Shown here: positions 17,359-25,398 of the stretch, piece by piece
How positions within the stretch are numbered: position 1 is the first letter of the stretch
Layout of the letters: each line of letters opens with the position of its first letter
Source of the DNA: Chania multitudinisentens RB-25
Lineage (GTDB): Bacteria; Pseudomonadota; Gammaproteobacteria; Enterobacterales; Enterobacteriaceae
Direction: 5' to 3'
Length of the DNA stretch: 64,000 nt
NCBI RefSeq assembly: GCF_000520015.2
Contig: NZ_CP007044.2
Location: 4,464,001 to 4,528,000, forward strand
Made by a program: the position numbers and the translations under genes
The notes under the pieces: generated by a model
Told to the model about the DNA's origin: nothing
Seen by the model: the letters and a program-made list of their open reading frames with translations, nothing else
Databases searched by the model: none

Positions 17359-18951
17359 TTAAACAATACCCTGGCTACGCAGGTAATCTTCGTAGTTGCC
17401 GGTAAAGTCGATCACCTTGTTCGGGGTGATTTCCAGAATACGGCTTGCCAATGAACTCACGAATTCACGGTCGTGGGAAACGAAGATCAGGGTGCCTTCG
17501 TACATTTCCAGCGCCATATTCAGTGATTCAATGGATTCCATATCCAAGTGGTTGGTCGGTTCATCCATCACCAGAATATTCGGGCGCTGCATCATCAGCT
17601 TACCAAACAGCATACGGCCCTTCTCACCACCAGAAAGCACCTTAACGCGCTTCTTGATGTCGTCCTGGCTGAACAGCAAGCGGCCCAGTACGCTGCGCAC
17701 CGCCTGCTCATCGTCTTTTTCCTGCTTCCACTGGCTCATCCAGTCGAATACCGTCAGGGTGTCATCGAATTCATATTCGTGATCCTGCGCGTAGTAACCA
17801 ATTCTGGCATTTTCCGACCATTTCACCGTACCCTGATCCGCTGGTATATCTCCCACCAGCGTTTTCAACAGGGTAGATTTACCGATACCGTTGGCACCCA
17901 GAATCGCGATTTTCTCACCCACTTCCACCATCAAGTTAAGCTTGTTGAACAGCGGGCCATTGTCGAAACCTTTAGACAGCGCTTCCACTTCCAGCGCATT
18001 ACGGAACAGTTTCTTCTCTTGTTCAAAACGGATGAACGGGTTCTGACGGCTGGAGGCTTTCACTTCTTCCAGTTGGATTTTGTCGATTTGGCGAGCGCGA
18101 GAGGTCGCCTGCTTGGATTTTGAGGCATTAGCGCTAAAGCGGCTGACGAATGACTGCAATTCGCTGATCTGCGCTTTCTTCTTGGCGTTATCTGCCATCA
18201 AACGCTCGCGCGCCTGAGTAGCCGCCGTCATATATTCGTCGTAGTTGCCCGGATAGACACGCAGTTCGCCATAATCCAGATCCGCCATGTGCGTACAGAC
18301 CATGTTCAGGAAATGGCGATCGTGCGAAATGATGATCATGGTGCTGTTACGTTCATTCAGCACCTGCTCCAGCCAGCGAATAGTATCGATATCCAGGTTG
18401 TTGGTCGGTTCATCAAGCAGCAGGATTTCTGGATCGGAGAACAATGCCTGCGCCAGCAGCACGCGCAGTTTGAAACCGGGGGCGATTTCGCTCATCGGGC
18501 CGTAATGCTGTTCTACCGGAATGCCGACACCGAGCAGCAATTCACCGGCACGGGCTTCTGCGGTATAACCGTCCATCTCACCATAAGCGACTTCCAGATC
18601 GGCCACTTTATAGCCATCTTCTTCACTCATCTCCGCCATCGCGTAAATGCGATCGCGTTCTTCTTTAACCGCCCACAGCTCGGTGTGGCCCATGATCACG
18701 GTATCCAGCACGCTGAACTGTTCAAACGCGAACTGATCCTGGCGCAGTTTACCCAGGCGTTCGTTCGGATCAAGGAACACGTTACCGGCGCTTGGCACCA
18801 GATCACCGCCGAGGATTTTCATAAAGGTGGATTTACCGCAACCGTTGGCCCCGATCAAACCATAGCGGTTACCGCCACCAAATTTGACAGAGATATTTTC
18901 AAACAACGGCTTACTGCCAAATTGCATAGTAATATTGTTAGTGCTTAACAC
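17359..18951 (-). CDS. ybiT: ABC-F family ATPase YbiT
   Basis: A 530-aa soluble protein with two ABC domains and no membrane part, the same length as E. coli YbiT. Domain 1 Walker A is GANGCGKST; domain 2 is GANGIGKST, with signature LSGGEKGRMLFGKLMM. Between them is the ABC-F linker rich in charged residues (about 240-320). ABC-F proteins bind the ribosomal E site and modulate translation. The N-terminus MLSTNNITMQFGSKPLFENI is intact. It stands alone, convergent with moeB. Confidence 0.95.
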   Translation of the reverse strand: MLSTNNITMQFGSKPLFENISVKFGGGNRYGLIGANGCGKSTFMKILGGDLVPSAGNVFLDPNERLGKLRQDQFAFEQFSVLDTVIMGHTELWAVKEERDRIYAMAEMSEEDGYKVADLEVAYGEMDGYTAEARAGELLLGVGIPVEQHYGPMSEIAPGFKLRVLLAQALFSDPEILLLDEPTNNLDIDTIRWLEQVLNERNSTMIIISHDRHFLNMVCTHMADLDYGELRVYPGNYDEYMTAATQARERLMADNAKKKAQISELQSFVSRFSANASKSKQATSRARQIDKIQLEEVKASSRQNPFIRFEQEKKLFRNALEVEALSKGFDNGPLFNKLNLMVEVGEKIAILGANGIGKSTLLKTLVGDIPADQGTVKWSENARIGYYAQDHEYEFDDTLTVFDWMSQWKQEKDDEQAVRSVLGRLLFSQDDIKKRVKVLSGGEKGRMLFGKLMMQRPNILVMDEPTNHLDMESIESLNMALEMYEGTLIFVSHDREFVSSLASRILEITPNKVIDFTGNYEDYLRSQGIV

Positions 18952-19122
18952 AGCGCTCGCTCTTCATAATTCAGGGGAAATGTGATTTGGCGCGCATTAT
19001 GCCATAACGGCGGTCAGAGATCGCGAGGATTTTTGGTTGTTTTTTGAGCAGCAGCAAAGCTGCTACTTGCTTTAAATATTATCTCTCCCGTTGTCAGCGA
19101 ACTTCGGTACTATAACCAGTCT

Positions 19123-19206
19123 CTATTTTCCAATAACAGTTACCCTAGAAAGAAATAAAAGAAAGACTGCAAACATACTCACTAATGGCCTGTTTATTTT
19201 AACCAC
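19123..19206 (-). pseudogene. Truncated small membrane ORF overlapping the 3' end of the toxin-like remnant (immunity-like position)
   Basis: On the minus strand a GTG at 19206 lies 7 nt after a very strong Shine-Dalgarno (GGGGGAGG, 19221-19214) and overlaps the stop of the upstream remnant by 8 nt. It encodes 27 residues beginning VVKINRPLVSMFAVFLLFLS, a hydrophobic anchor, and then hits TAG at 19123. The tight overlap and strong ribosome site are like those of an immunity or partner gene following a toxin, here cut short. It is too small to claim a product; the call rests on arrangement. Confidence 0.35.
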
Positions 19207-19598
19207 GACTGAGCCTCCCCCATGTGTTAAACAGCTGATCTGGATGATATGGTGTATTGTGAACTTTATATGTCTTTATGTTTTTAATTATTGTTTCACT
19301 TATTTTCAACTCACTATCCAACCAATATAATAAAAAGCTGACACCAAATCCAATAAGAAATATACCAGCAGCAATAATGACGACACTTCCCCCCCGCGAC
19401 CATCAAACCAGTAGCAAATGTTTTCGCTCCCCAAGCGGCTCCAACAGATATAGCCAATTTCGCAGCATCCATGGTTAAGTTAACAAAAAAATCACTTAAT
19501 CCGTACTCATCTTTCAACAGCAATTCAACAGCCCGGTAAATTGAAACTATTCTCGCGGATGTCAGATAACGATAGCGCTGATGGCATGGGGCACCAGC
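19199..19598 (-). pseudogene. Frameshifted 3' remnant of a membrane-domain (toxin/effector-like) protein
   Basis: The minus-strand frame open from 19598 reads TSARIVSIYRAVELLLKDE, then a glycine/alanine-rich hydrophobic stretch. At the C7 run 19389-19395 the frame is lost; removing one base restores a continuous reading frame with two hydrophobic helices (SVVIIAAGIFLIGFGVSFLL), a polar tail ending NTWGRLSRG and TAA at 19199. So this is the C-terminal part of a larger protein that has lost its 5' end (TAG at 19601-19599 upstream) and carries a one-base shift. Its base composition is lower in GC than its neighbours. Glycine-rich helical hairpins of this type occur in pore-forming toxin and secretion-effector modules, but I do not recognise the family with certainty. 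Confidence 0.5.
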
Positions 19599-19732
19599 CT
19601 ATCCTGGCTGATTACCCCCATATTATGTTGATAGAACAGGAAAGCGGCCAACCTCTGCACACCCCACAAGGAAAAATCGTTCCGCTGGAGCAGGCCACGC
19701 TGGCTCCTGTCGCCCCCGTTGGCACAGCCTAG
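19559..19732 (+). CDS. Small hypothetical ORF
   Basis: A 57-codon ORF (MSDNDSADGMGHQP..., ending PVAPVGTA) on the plus strand; it can be extended to a TTG at 19541. The middle (HIMLIEQESGQPLHTPQGK) has a plausible protein composition, but there is no convincing ribosome-binding site, it overlaps the antisense remnant by 40 bp, and its stop overlaps the end of the convergent monooxygenase gene. I do not recognise it. It may be a fragment or chance. Confidence 0.2.
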   Translation: MSDNDSADGMGHQPILADYPHIMLIEQESGQPLHTPQGKIVPLEQATLAPVAPVGTA

Positions 19733-20079
19733 TGCTGATGAAAATGCTGGCTGTCTGCCGGTGCCTGCTCGCGAGGTTCCAGCCCGTAATCACGCACTAC
19801 CTCAGCCACCCGCAGCCGGTAATATTCCAACACGCCGTGCCGCCCACGCGCCTGCGCTTGGCGGTGTTGCTCCAGATTACGCCATTGTGCTACCGCCGCT
19901 TCATCACGCCAGAATGACAGTGACAGCAATTTTTGCGGATCGGCTAGACTCTGAAAGCGCTCAATAGAAATAAATCCGTCGATCTCTGCCAACAGCGGCT
20001 TCAACTCAGCCGCCAGATCAAGGTAGGTTTCCCGCAGCCCTTCGGCAGCCTGCAATTCAAAAATAACCGCGATCATCAT
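19729..20079 (-). CDS. ABM-fold monooxygenase-like protein (antibiotic biosynthesis monooxygenase family)
   Basis: A 116-aa protein of the dimeric alpha/beta-barrel ABM superfamily, which contains quinone-forming monooxygenases and haem-degrading enzymes. The pattern GFISIERFQSL..LLSLSFWRDEAAVAQWR, then H..A...GR and a C-terminal YYRLRVAEVVRDY, is the usual ABM profile. The tail is histidine-rich (HFHQH). Its ATG overlaps the P450-like stop (ATGA), with GAGGAG upstream, so the two are translationally coupled and probably work on one pathway. The substrate is not evident. Confidence 0.75.
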   Translation of the reverse strand: MMIAVIFELQAAEGLRETYLDLAAELKPLLAEIDGFISIERFQSLADPQKLLSLSFWRDEAAVAQWRNLEQHRQAQARGRHGVLEYYRLRVAEVVRDYGLEPREQAPADSQHFHQH

Positions 20080-21032
20080 TGCTCCTCAGCAGTAAAAAAT
20101 TCCGGCACATGTGCATTTTGCGAAACACGCCAGCGAAAGTGGGTTAATAATTTGGATTCCATATTGAGAGCCAATAAATGGCGGATGCCACCCAAAGCAA
20201 TCAAGTGTGCCCAAGCGCTGCCGGGGCATTGGTGGCTGCCGTAACCGAAGGCAAAACTTTCTCCTTCTGTTTTTAACGCTATCAGCACCGTCTGCCCAGC
20301 CACTAACGGCTCACCATCCAACCTGGTATCACGCAGCGCAAAACGGCGGGTGGTGTGAATCGGTGGGGTTTCCTGTAATACGCTAGAAAGGCCATATTCC
20401 ACCGTCACATCTTGCTTCTGCATCAATAACAGCGTTTGCCCTAATAATCCGGCGGTTCCCTCACAAGCCTGGAAAAATAGCCCAATAGCATTGGCTATCG
20501 CAACTGAGCGATCGCCAATACGTTGGCATAGGCGAATGAATAACGGGCCATCGGCGGCCTGCATCCATTCATGCAATTTCCCGGCAGCAATAACACCGCG
20601 CGCCATCTGTTGCTCACTGCCACCAGGGGCAATGCAGCGTACAAAATCCAGTACGTTATCCACCAGCACGGTACGTTCCTGATAAGCAACGCCGAGCATA
20701 TCTGCCAATACACCGATCGGTAACGCATAGTTGAAGCGGGTCAGCTGTTCGGCGGTCAGCATATCAGGTGCCAATTGTTGCGCTACACGGTGTGTTGCCT
20801 GGCACAGCTCATTATCACTGAACGACGCTAAAGCCGCGCTGATGGCAGCCTTCAACTCACCATGCCCGGCATCATCCCGCATCCGAACTAATGCGGCAAA
20901 TAGGGGCTGTGCCGGTGTGGCAAGCAGCGCGGCGGGCACCGGCTCATGCGGTGGCCGCATGCCAAGATCGCGGTGCGCCAAGGCTTCACGCACCACTTGC
21001 TGCGTTGCAGCAGAAAAAGGACAAGCCATCAT
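20076..21032 (-). CDS. Short cytochrome P450-like haem protein
   Basis: About 318 aa, against roughly 400 for bacterial P450s. The haem-thiolate loop is present: F262-G-Y-G265-S-H-Q-C269-P-G271 fits FxxGxxxCxG, with C269 as the axial ligand. The C-helix-like segment (DDAGHGELKAAISAAL, about 53-68) and an I-helix-like segment (FQACEGTAG, about 187-195) can be seen. However, the place of the K-helix ExxR motif reads SSVLQ (216-220), and the meander/PERF region between AGQTVLIAL and the haem loop is only about nine residues long, so the E-R-R triad appears missing. The N-terminus is also shortened. The start at 21032 (or ATG 21029) has AAGGA upstream. It is coupled to the ABM-type gene and divergent from an ArsR regulator. 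It is either a specialised haem protein or decaying. Confidence 0.75.
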   Translation of the reverse strand: MMACPFSAATQQVVREALAHRDLGMRPPHEPVPAALLATPAQPLFAALVRMRDDAGHGELKAAISAALASFSDNELCQATHRVAQQLAPDMLTAEQLTRFNYALPIGVLADMLGVAYQERTVLVDNVLDFVRCIAPGGSEQQMARGVIAAGKLHEWMQAADGPLFIRLCQRIGDRSVAIANAIGLFFQACEGTAGLLGQTLLLMQKQDVTVEYGLSSVLQETPPIHTTRRFALRDTRLDGEPLVAGQTVLIALKTEGESFAFGYGSHQCPGSAWAHLIALGGIRHLLALNMESKLLTHFRWRVSQNAHVPEFFTAEEQ

Positions 21033-21111
21033 GAAATATTCCTTCAAATTGAATAGCGGAATAGGCATTGTGAAGTTAAACCAACAACAACACTTCGCTG
21101 ACGCTCGAAAT

Positions 21112-21795
21112 ATGCATGATAACGACATTGAAATCCGCCTGGCCGCGCTGACCGCCGCCATCGCCGATCGTACCAGAGCACGTATGCTGTGCCTGCTGAT
21201 GGATGGCCGTGCCTATACCGCCACCGAACTGAGTGCGGCGGTAGACGTAGCTGCCTCAACGGCCAGCAGCCATTTGGCCCGCTTACAGGAACAGCAGCTT
21301 GTCAGTTGCGTAAAGCAGGGGCGTTATCGTTTTTATCGTTTGGCGAGCCAGCCAGTGGCCGAAGTATTGGAAACCTTGATGGCGTTGACCGGTGTTGAAC
21401 GGCCAACGGTCAAAAGCACCACGCCCATTTCGCTACGTTTTGCTCGCACCTGTTACGATCATATGGCGGGTGAGCTCGCCGTGCTGTTACATAATCGCCT
21501 GTTTGAGCTGGCCTGGCTGACGGGCGACAACGACTATCAACTCAGCAACCAAGGGCAGCTAGCCTTGGCACAGTTGGGTGTTAACTGTTCCCCTGCCCCT
21601 TCACGGCGGCGTTTTGCCTGTGGTTGCCTGGATTGGAGCGAACGCAAAGCGCATCTTGGCGGAGCCCTGGGTGCTGCACTGCTGGCAGCGTTCGAAAAAC
21701 GTGGCTGGCTCCAGCGCCAGTTAGACAGCCGCGCATTGCAACTCACGGCAGCAGGTAAAAAGGCGCTGAACACACATTTTGCTCTCTTTGTTTAA
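21112..21795 (+). CDS. ArsR-family transcriptional regulator
   Basis: A 227-aa regulator with an ArsR winged helix at the N-terminus (LAALTAAIADRTRARMLCLLMDG, TATELSAAVDVAASTASSHLARL, wing VSCVKQGRYRFYRL) and a longer C-terminal half (RFARTCYDHMAGELAVLL ... ACGCLDWSERKAHLGGALG) seen in larger ArsR regulators that are not simple metal sensors. The start is uncertain: ATG 21112 precedes the conserved domain, while an in-frame ATG at 21031 would overlap the divergent P450-like start. Neither has a clear Shine-Dalgarno. Divergent placement suggests it controls the P450/ABM pair and itself. Confidence 0.85.
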   Translation: MHDNDIEIRLAALTAAIADRTRARMLCLLMDGRAYTATELSAAVDVAASTASSHLARLQEQQLVSCVKQGRYRFYRLASQPVAEVLETLMALTGVERPTVKSTTPISLRFARTCYDHMAGELAVLLHNRLFELAWLTGDNDYQLSNQGQLALAQLGVNCSPAPSRRRFACGCLDWSERKAHLGGALGAALLAAFEKRGWLQRQLDSRALQLTAAGKKALNTHFALFV

Positions 21796-21949
21796 CTCGG
21801 AAATAGATCAGGTTTACGGTAGGGAAATTTAACCAGGTAAAAGCGCTAATCGCACATTTTGAGCTATACGTTTACCTCAGTAACAGCCTAGGTTGGTTAT
21901 CCCTGTTAACGCTATTTCGTTTGCCAACCCATAATCCCGAGGAATGACC

Positions 21950-22657
21950 ATGTTCGATCCAACCCAATTCCCCATCACCCAACGCTGGCCCGCCGCACAC
22001 CCAGAGCGCTTACAACTTTACTCGTTGCCAACGCCAAACGGAGTGAAAGTTTCCATCATGCTGGAAGAGATCGGTCTGCCCTATGAAACCCATCTTGTCG
22101 ATATCAGCAAAAATGAAACCTGGACGCCGGAATTCCTGTCACTGAACCCCAACGGTAAGATCCCGGCAATCCTCGATCCGCACGGCCCTGGGGGAAAACC
22201 TTTAGCATTGTTCGAGTCCGGCGCAATCCTGCTCTATCTGGCGGAGAAAAGCGGTCAGTTCCTGCCGCAGGATGCCGCTCTGCGTTATGAAACTATCCAA
22301 TGGGTATTTTTTCAGATGGCGGCCGTCGGCCCGATGTTTGGTCAACTGGGCTTTTTCCACAAATTCGCCGGGCGTGAGTATGAAGATAAACGGCCACTGG
22401 AACGCTATCAGAAAGAGTCTAAACGGCTGCTTGGCGTGCTGGAAAACCGGTTGGCAGGGCGCGATTGGATCATGGGAACCGATTACACTATTGCCGATAT
22501 TTCGTTGCTCGGTTGGGTGCGCAACCTGATTGGTTTCTATGAAGCCCGTGAGTTGATAGAGTTCGACAGCTTCCCGTTGGTCGGCCAGTGGCTGGAACGC
22601 GGATTAGCCCGGCCAGCCGTGCAACGCGGGGTGAACATTCCTGCTCGCCCAGTATAA
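21950..22657 (+). CDS. Glutathione S-transferase, Nu-class/YfcG-like
   Basis: A 235-aa two-domain GST. The thioredoxin-like N-domain contains LYSLPTPNGVKVSIMLEEIGLPYETHLVDI and NPNGKIPAILDP, with the ESGAILLYLAEK glutathione-binding segment; the helical C-domain has YTIADISLLGWV. The TPNG motif and LFESGAIL are as in YfcG/YghU-type enzymes, which act as disulphide-bond reductases and peroxidases. The ATG at 21950 is better spaced from GAGG (21939-21942) than the ATG at 21944. It is a single gene ending in a terminator. Confidence 0.88.
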   Translation: MFDPTQFPITQRWPAAHPERLQLYSLPTPNGVKVSIMLEEIGLPYETHLVDISKNETWTPEFLSLNPNGKIPAILDPHGPGGKPLALFESGAILLYLAEKSGQFLPQDAALRYETIQWVFFQMAAVGPMFGQLGFFHKFAGREYEDKRPLERYQKESKRLLGVLENRLAGRDWIMGTDYTIADISLLGWVRNLIGFYEARELIEFDSFPLVGQWLERGLARPAVQRGVNIPARPV

Positions 22658-22667
22658 CCTGTGCTTT

Positions 22668-22694
22668 GGGATAGTCTGCCGGGCTATCCCTTTT
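22668..22694 (+). terminator. Terminator after the glutathione transferase gene
   Basis: A 7-bp stem (GGGATAG 22668-22674 with CTATCCC 22684-22690) followed by TTTT. It lies 10 nt after the stop codon. Confidence 0.7.
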
Positions 22695-22933
22695 CACGGG
22701 TAACACCTTACCCTCTGATAACACAAACTTTTTCTTGAGTGACTTCTTTGCTGAACGGCTGTCAGCGCGTTTTCGCAGATTAATTCCCCTTCTCCTAGTA
22801 GAGCATTTTTCGTCATGTGGATTACCCCAGTTAGTACTTGCGTCACCTGCCGTGCAAGCCTATTATCAAAGAATTAACTTGGATTATTAACATCAATGTG
22901 AACGGAATGTCGTACCATGGGAGAATTTAAACA

Positions 22934-23386
22934 ATGGATCACACCAATATCATTCACGACTTACTGAACTGGATCGAAACACATCTGGATCAGCCTCTGC
23001 TGTTGGATAACGTGGCAGCAAAATCAGGCTACTCCAAATGGCATCTGCAACGTATGTTCCGCAGCACCACCGGTCACGCGCTTGGCAGTTATATCCGTGA
23101 ACGCCGTTTATCAAAAGCGGCACAGGCTCTGCGCACAACGCCACTGCCGATCCTGGATATCGCTCTGCAATTTCATTTCGATTCCCAGCCTTCATTTTCC
23201 CGGGCGTTTAAAAAGCAGTTTGGCGAAACTCCGGCGGTCTATCGCCGCGCATCGCCACAGGATCTGGCAGAGCAACATCCACAGAACGGCGAACCTGATT
23301 ACTACCATCAATCAGCAAACCTTCATTTGCTGTATAACGGCAAGTGTACGGAAAATAAATGTACCCAGTGGATGGGGCAGCACTGA
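22934..23386 (+). CDS. MarA/SoxS/Rob-family AraC-type regulator
   Basis: A 150-aa regulator consisting of a complete AraC DNA-binding domain: WIETHLDQPLLLDNVAAKSGYSKWHLQRMFR (first helix-turn-helix), LGSYIRERRLSKAAQAL and ILDIALQFHFDSQPSFSRAFKKQFGETPAVYRR (second). SGYSKWHLQRMF is diagnostic of the MarA/SoxS/RamA group, whose members act without an effector domain, their level being set by transcription. About 40 residues follow the domain (NGEPDYYHQSANLHL...), more than in SoxS (107 aa) or MarA (127 aa). GGGAG lies about 10 nt upstream. It is monocistronic. Which paralogue it is cannot be settled here. Confidence 0.85.
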   Translation: MDHTNIIHDLLNWIETHLDQPLLLDNVAAKSGYSKWHLQRMFRSTTGHALGSYIRERRLSKAAQALRTTPLPILDIALQFHFDSQPSFSRAFKKQFGETPAVYRRASPQDLAEQHPQNGEPDYYHQSANLHLLYNGKCTENKCTQWMGQH

Positions 23387-23526
23387 CAAACCCAGCACGG
23401 ATAACGCTGTTATGTCCGTTCGTCAAGTGAGTTTCTGGGGAGCAGCGGAAGCATCGCATGTTGTTCCCCAGCAGACGTTCCAGAACCGGCTGTATTATGG
23501 TTGCATGTTTTATTGCGCCAAAAAAC

Positions 23527-23553
23527 AAGGGGCGCAGTTCAGCCCCCCTTTTT
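23527..23553 (+). terminator. Probable terminator downstream of the MarA/SoxS-type gene
   Basis: AAGGGG (23527-23532) pairs with CCCCTT (23545-23550), followed by TTT, 140 bp after the stop codon. The stem is short with a 12-nt loop. I see nothing else in 23387-23739 apart from AT-rich sequence after 23580. Confidence 0.5.
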
Positions 23554-23739
23554 ACTTTGCAGCGCATCCTTCAATTGTTCAATGATCTCCTCCAAGAAGA
23601 ATTATTAACTATCAAACACCAATATTTTGATTTTTGTTCTTTATTTAACGTATTAAATTGATAGTTTAATGAGTAAATATTACCAATAAAATTTATCTAA
23701 TGAGGAGAGAACATCCGCTGTAAGCGGCCATACGGCCAC

Positions 23740-24360
23740 TTACAGCGGATTATAACAGGTGCGAAATGCCAGGATGAAATGCATGAAATCGGTCTGGTTT
23801 AATTGCAATTTGCGCATAATATTGAGCTTGTGCGTACTCACCGTTTTGTAACTGCGTTGAATGACATTCGCAATACGCTGAGGAGTAGCTCCGCCAATCA
23901 TCAAAGCCAGAATACGCCATTCACTATGCGAAAGCTGCTGCACAGGCTGCACGAGCAAACGCTGAACGGACGGGCTACGATAACACGCAGTGGTAATGGC
24001 GCTACAAAGGCAATTCAAATCATCACGCTTGGATACCAGCGACAAATGAGACTCTGCCGCCAAAATGGCAAGAATGCCTGGGTTAGTAATATCCGTAAAT
24101 ATGACAAAATCTGCCCTTGGCCAGAATACCTTGGCAGTTAAGATAAATTGAATGACATCATACAAACTTTCTGAATGATTATAGAGCTCCATGATAACCG
24201 TTTGTTTTTCTTTATTATTTAATGCTATCTTTATTTCTTTGAGATGTTGAAAGTGACAAGTTTGTGTATAGGCAGGATCAACCAGTGCCTGCAATCCTTC
24301 TCTCACCCATGGATAAGGCTCAAAAAAAATAAAATCGCCTTCAATAAGGGCTTTCTTCAT
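23740..24360 (-). CDS. LuxR-type response-regulator-like transcription factor
   Basis: A 206-aa protein with a C-terminal LuxR/NarL helix-turn-helix (LSHSEWRILALMIGGATPQRIANVIQRSYKTVSTHKLNIMRKLQL, about 142-187) and an N-terminal domain of response-regulator size. The N-terminal half (KKALIEGDFIFFEPYPWVREGLQAL...) lacks an evident phosphorylatable aspartate pocket, so it is probably a pseudo-receiver. Proteins of this layout often regulate fimbriae, capsule or motility. No histidine kinase or fimbrial gene is beside it. It lies downstream of, and on the same strand as, the membrane-anchored regulator, 200 bp away, in an AT-rich stretch. Confidence 0.8.
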   Translation of the reverse strand: MKKALIEGDFIFFEPYPWVREGLQALVDPAYTQTCHFQHLKEIKIALNNKEKQTVIMELYNHSESLYDVIQFILTAKVFWPRADFVIFTDITNPGILAILAAESHLSLVSKRDDLNCLCSAITTACYRSPSVQRLLVQPVQQLSHSEWRILALMIGGATPQRIANVIQRSYKTVSTHKLNIMRKLQLNQTDFMHFILAFRTCYNPL

Positions 24361-24561
24361 AATAAATCACCATAGAATAACGGTAAAAAATAGGCTGAAA
24401 ATGAATAAATTCCATCCTGCAACTCCCCAATATAAAGAGAGAATTAATTAAGCATCACATTATCAATAGAGGATTAAATATTAAAAAACCACTTCAAGAG
24501 CGTCGTTTAATAACATATCCCACGCCCCTTGATGTGGCATCAATTTAATACTTGATAATAG

Positions 24562-25398
24562 TTATTGCATTAGCGGTGAACTTTCACTTTCCAGCCCGGA
24601 ACAGATTTCTATTTTATGTTCGCGCAGGCTCTTACAACGTAGAAAAAACAACCGGGAGATCCCTGATATATATGATTTCACCTGGTTGCTCCGTACCAAC
24701 AGAAGATATTCATCAGCATTACACTGTGCTTCTTGCTGTTTGGCGTACATCAAAACATCTTCACTCAAACTTGTTGCTACCGATGCAGTGATCGGTGCCG
24801 TTGACATAAACACTTTGCAACTGCCTGCTTTACCTACGTAAGTTTCCTGGCGATACATTGAGCTGAAAGCGTATATGGCAATACCAGCCACCACCACAAA
24901 AATAAATGCCAAAATCCCCCACCCATAGCGAATATGGCGAACAGGAGAAAAACGAGGTGCCGTTGAAAGAGGTTTGGCTTCCATATAGAACGGAGTCTTA
25001 ACCTCTGGCACACTGTCTTCAGCTTCAACAGCCACGTCTTCAACCACGTTCCCCTCTTCCTGCTGACAAGGTTTCACGTGTATTTCGTGCCGCAGCATAA
25101 AGCCAACTTTAGGCACTGTCACAATAATCTCATCATCCAGCCCCAGTGCCTTTATCACACGGCGTAATTTACTGACGCACTGGTTAAGATTATTGTTACT
25201 GGAGATCATGCCATAATCATCCCACACTTTTTTGAATATCACTTCACGGCTAACGGCATCACCCTGGTGAGCGATCAACAGTAGCAACAAGCGTTTTGAA
25301 GGATTCGAGATAGGCACAGGATCATCGGAGAAATCACTCAGGCTTAACGTCCCTGTATCAGCGTCAAAAATGATGCGATCATTAAATCTATATTTCAT
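24562..25398 (-). CDS. Membrane-anchored winged-helix regulator (ToxR/CadC-like)
   Basis: About 278 aa. The N-terminus is an OmpR/PhoB-type winged helix (LSDFSDDPVPISNPSKRLLLLLIAH, VIFKKVWDDYGM, NLNQCVSKLRRVIKALG, IVTVPKVGFML). A linker of about 50 residues, rich in E and V, leads to a single membrane helix (YGWGILAFIFVVVAGIAIYAF) and a short periplasmic domain of about 90 residues with cysteines that could form a disulphide (GSCKVF, QCNADEY, LRCKSL, EICSGL). This one-component layout senses a periplasmic signal and acts on DNA from the membrane. ATG 25398 is the first ATG; a GTG 18 nt upstream is possible. No clear Shine-Dalgarno. Target genes are not in the window. Confidence 0.85.
   Translation of the reverse strand: MKYRFNDRIIFDADTGTLSLSDFSDDPVPISNPSKRLLLLLIAHQGDAVSREVIFKKVWDDYGMISSNNNLNQCVSKLRRVIKALGLDDEIIVTVPKVGFMLRHEIHVKPCQQEEGNVVEDVAVEAEDSVPEVKTPFYMEAKPLSTAPRFSPVRHIRYGWGILAFIFVVVAGIAIYAFSSMYRQETYVGKAGSCKVFMSTAPITASVATSLSEDVLMYAKQQEAQCNADEYLLLVRSNQVKSYISGISRLFFLRCKSLREHKIEICSGLESESSPLMQ

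Noticed and set aside
17548..18123. 191-codon ORF opposite ybiT
   Set aside because: Shadow of the ybiT coding frame; low-complexity histidine/phenylalanine-rich translation and no start signal.
23082..23585. 167-codon ORF overlapping the MarA/SoxS-type gene in another frame
   Set aside because: The AraC-type domain is unambiguous in the 22934 frame; the other frame has no family features.
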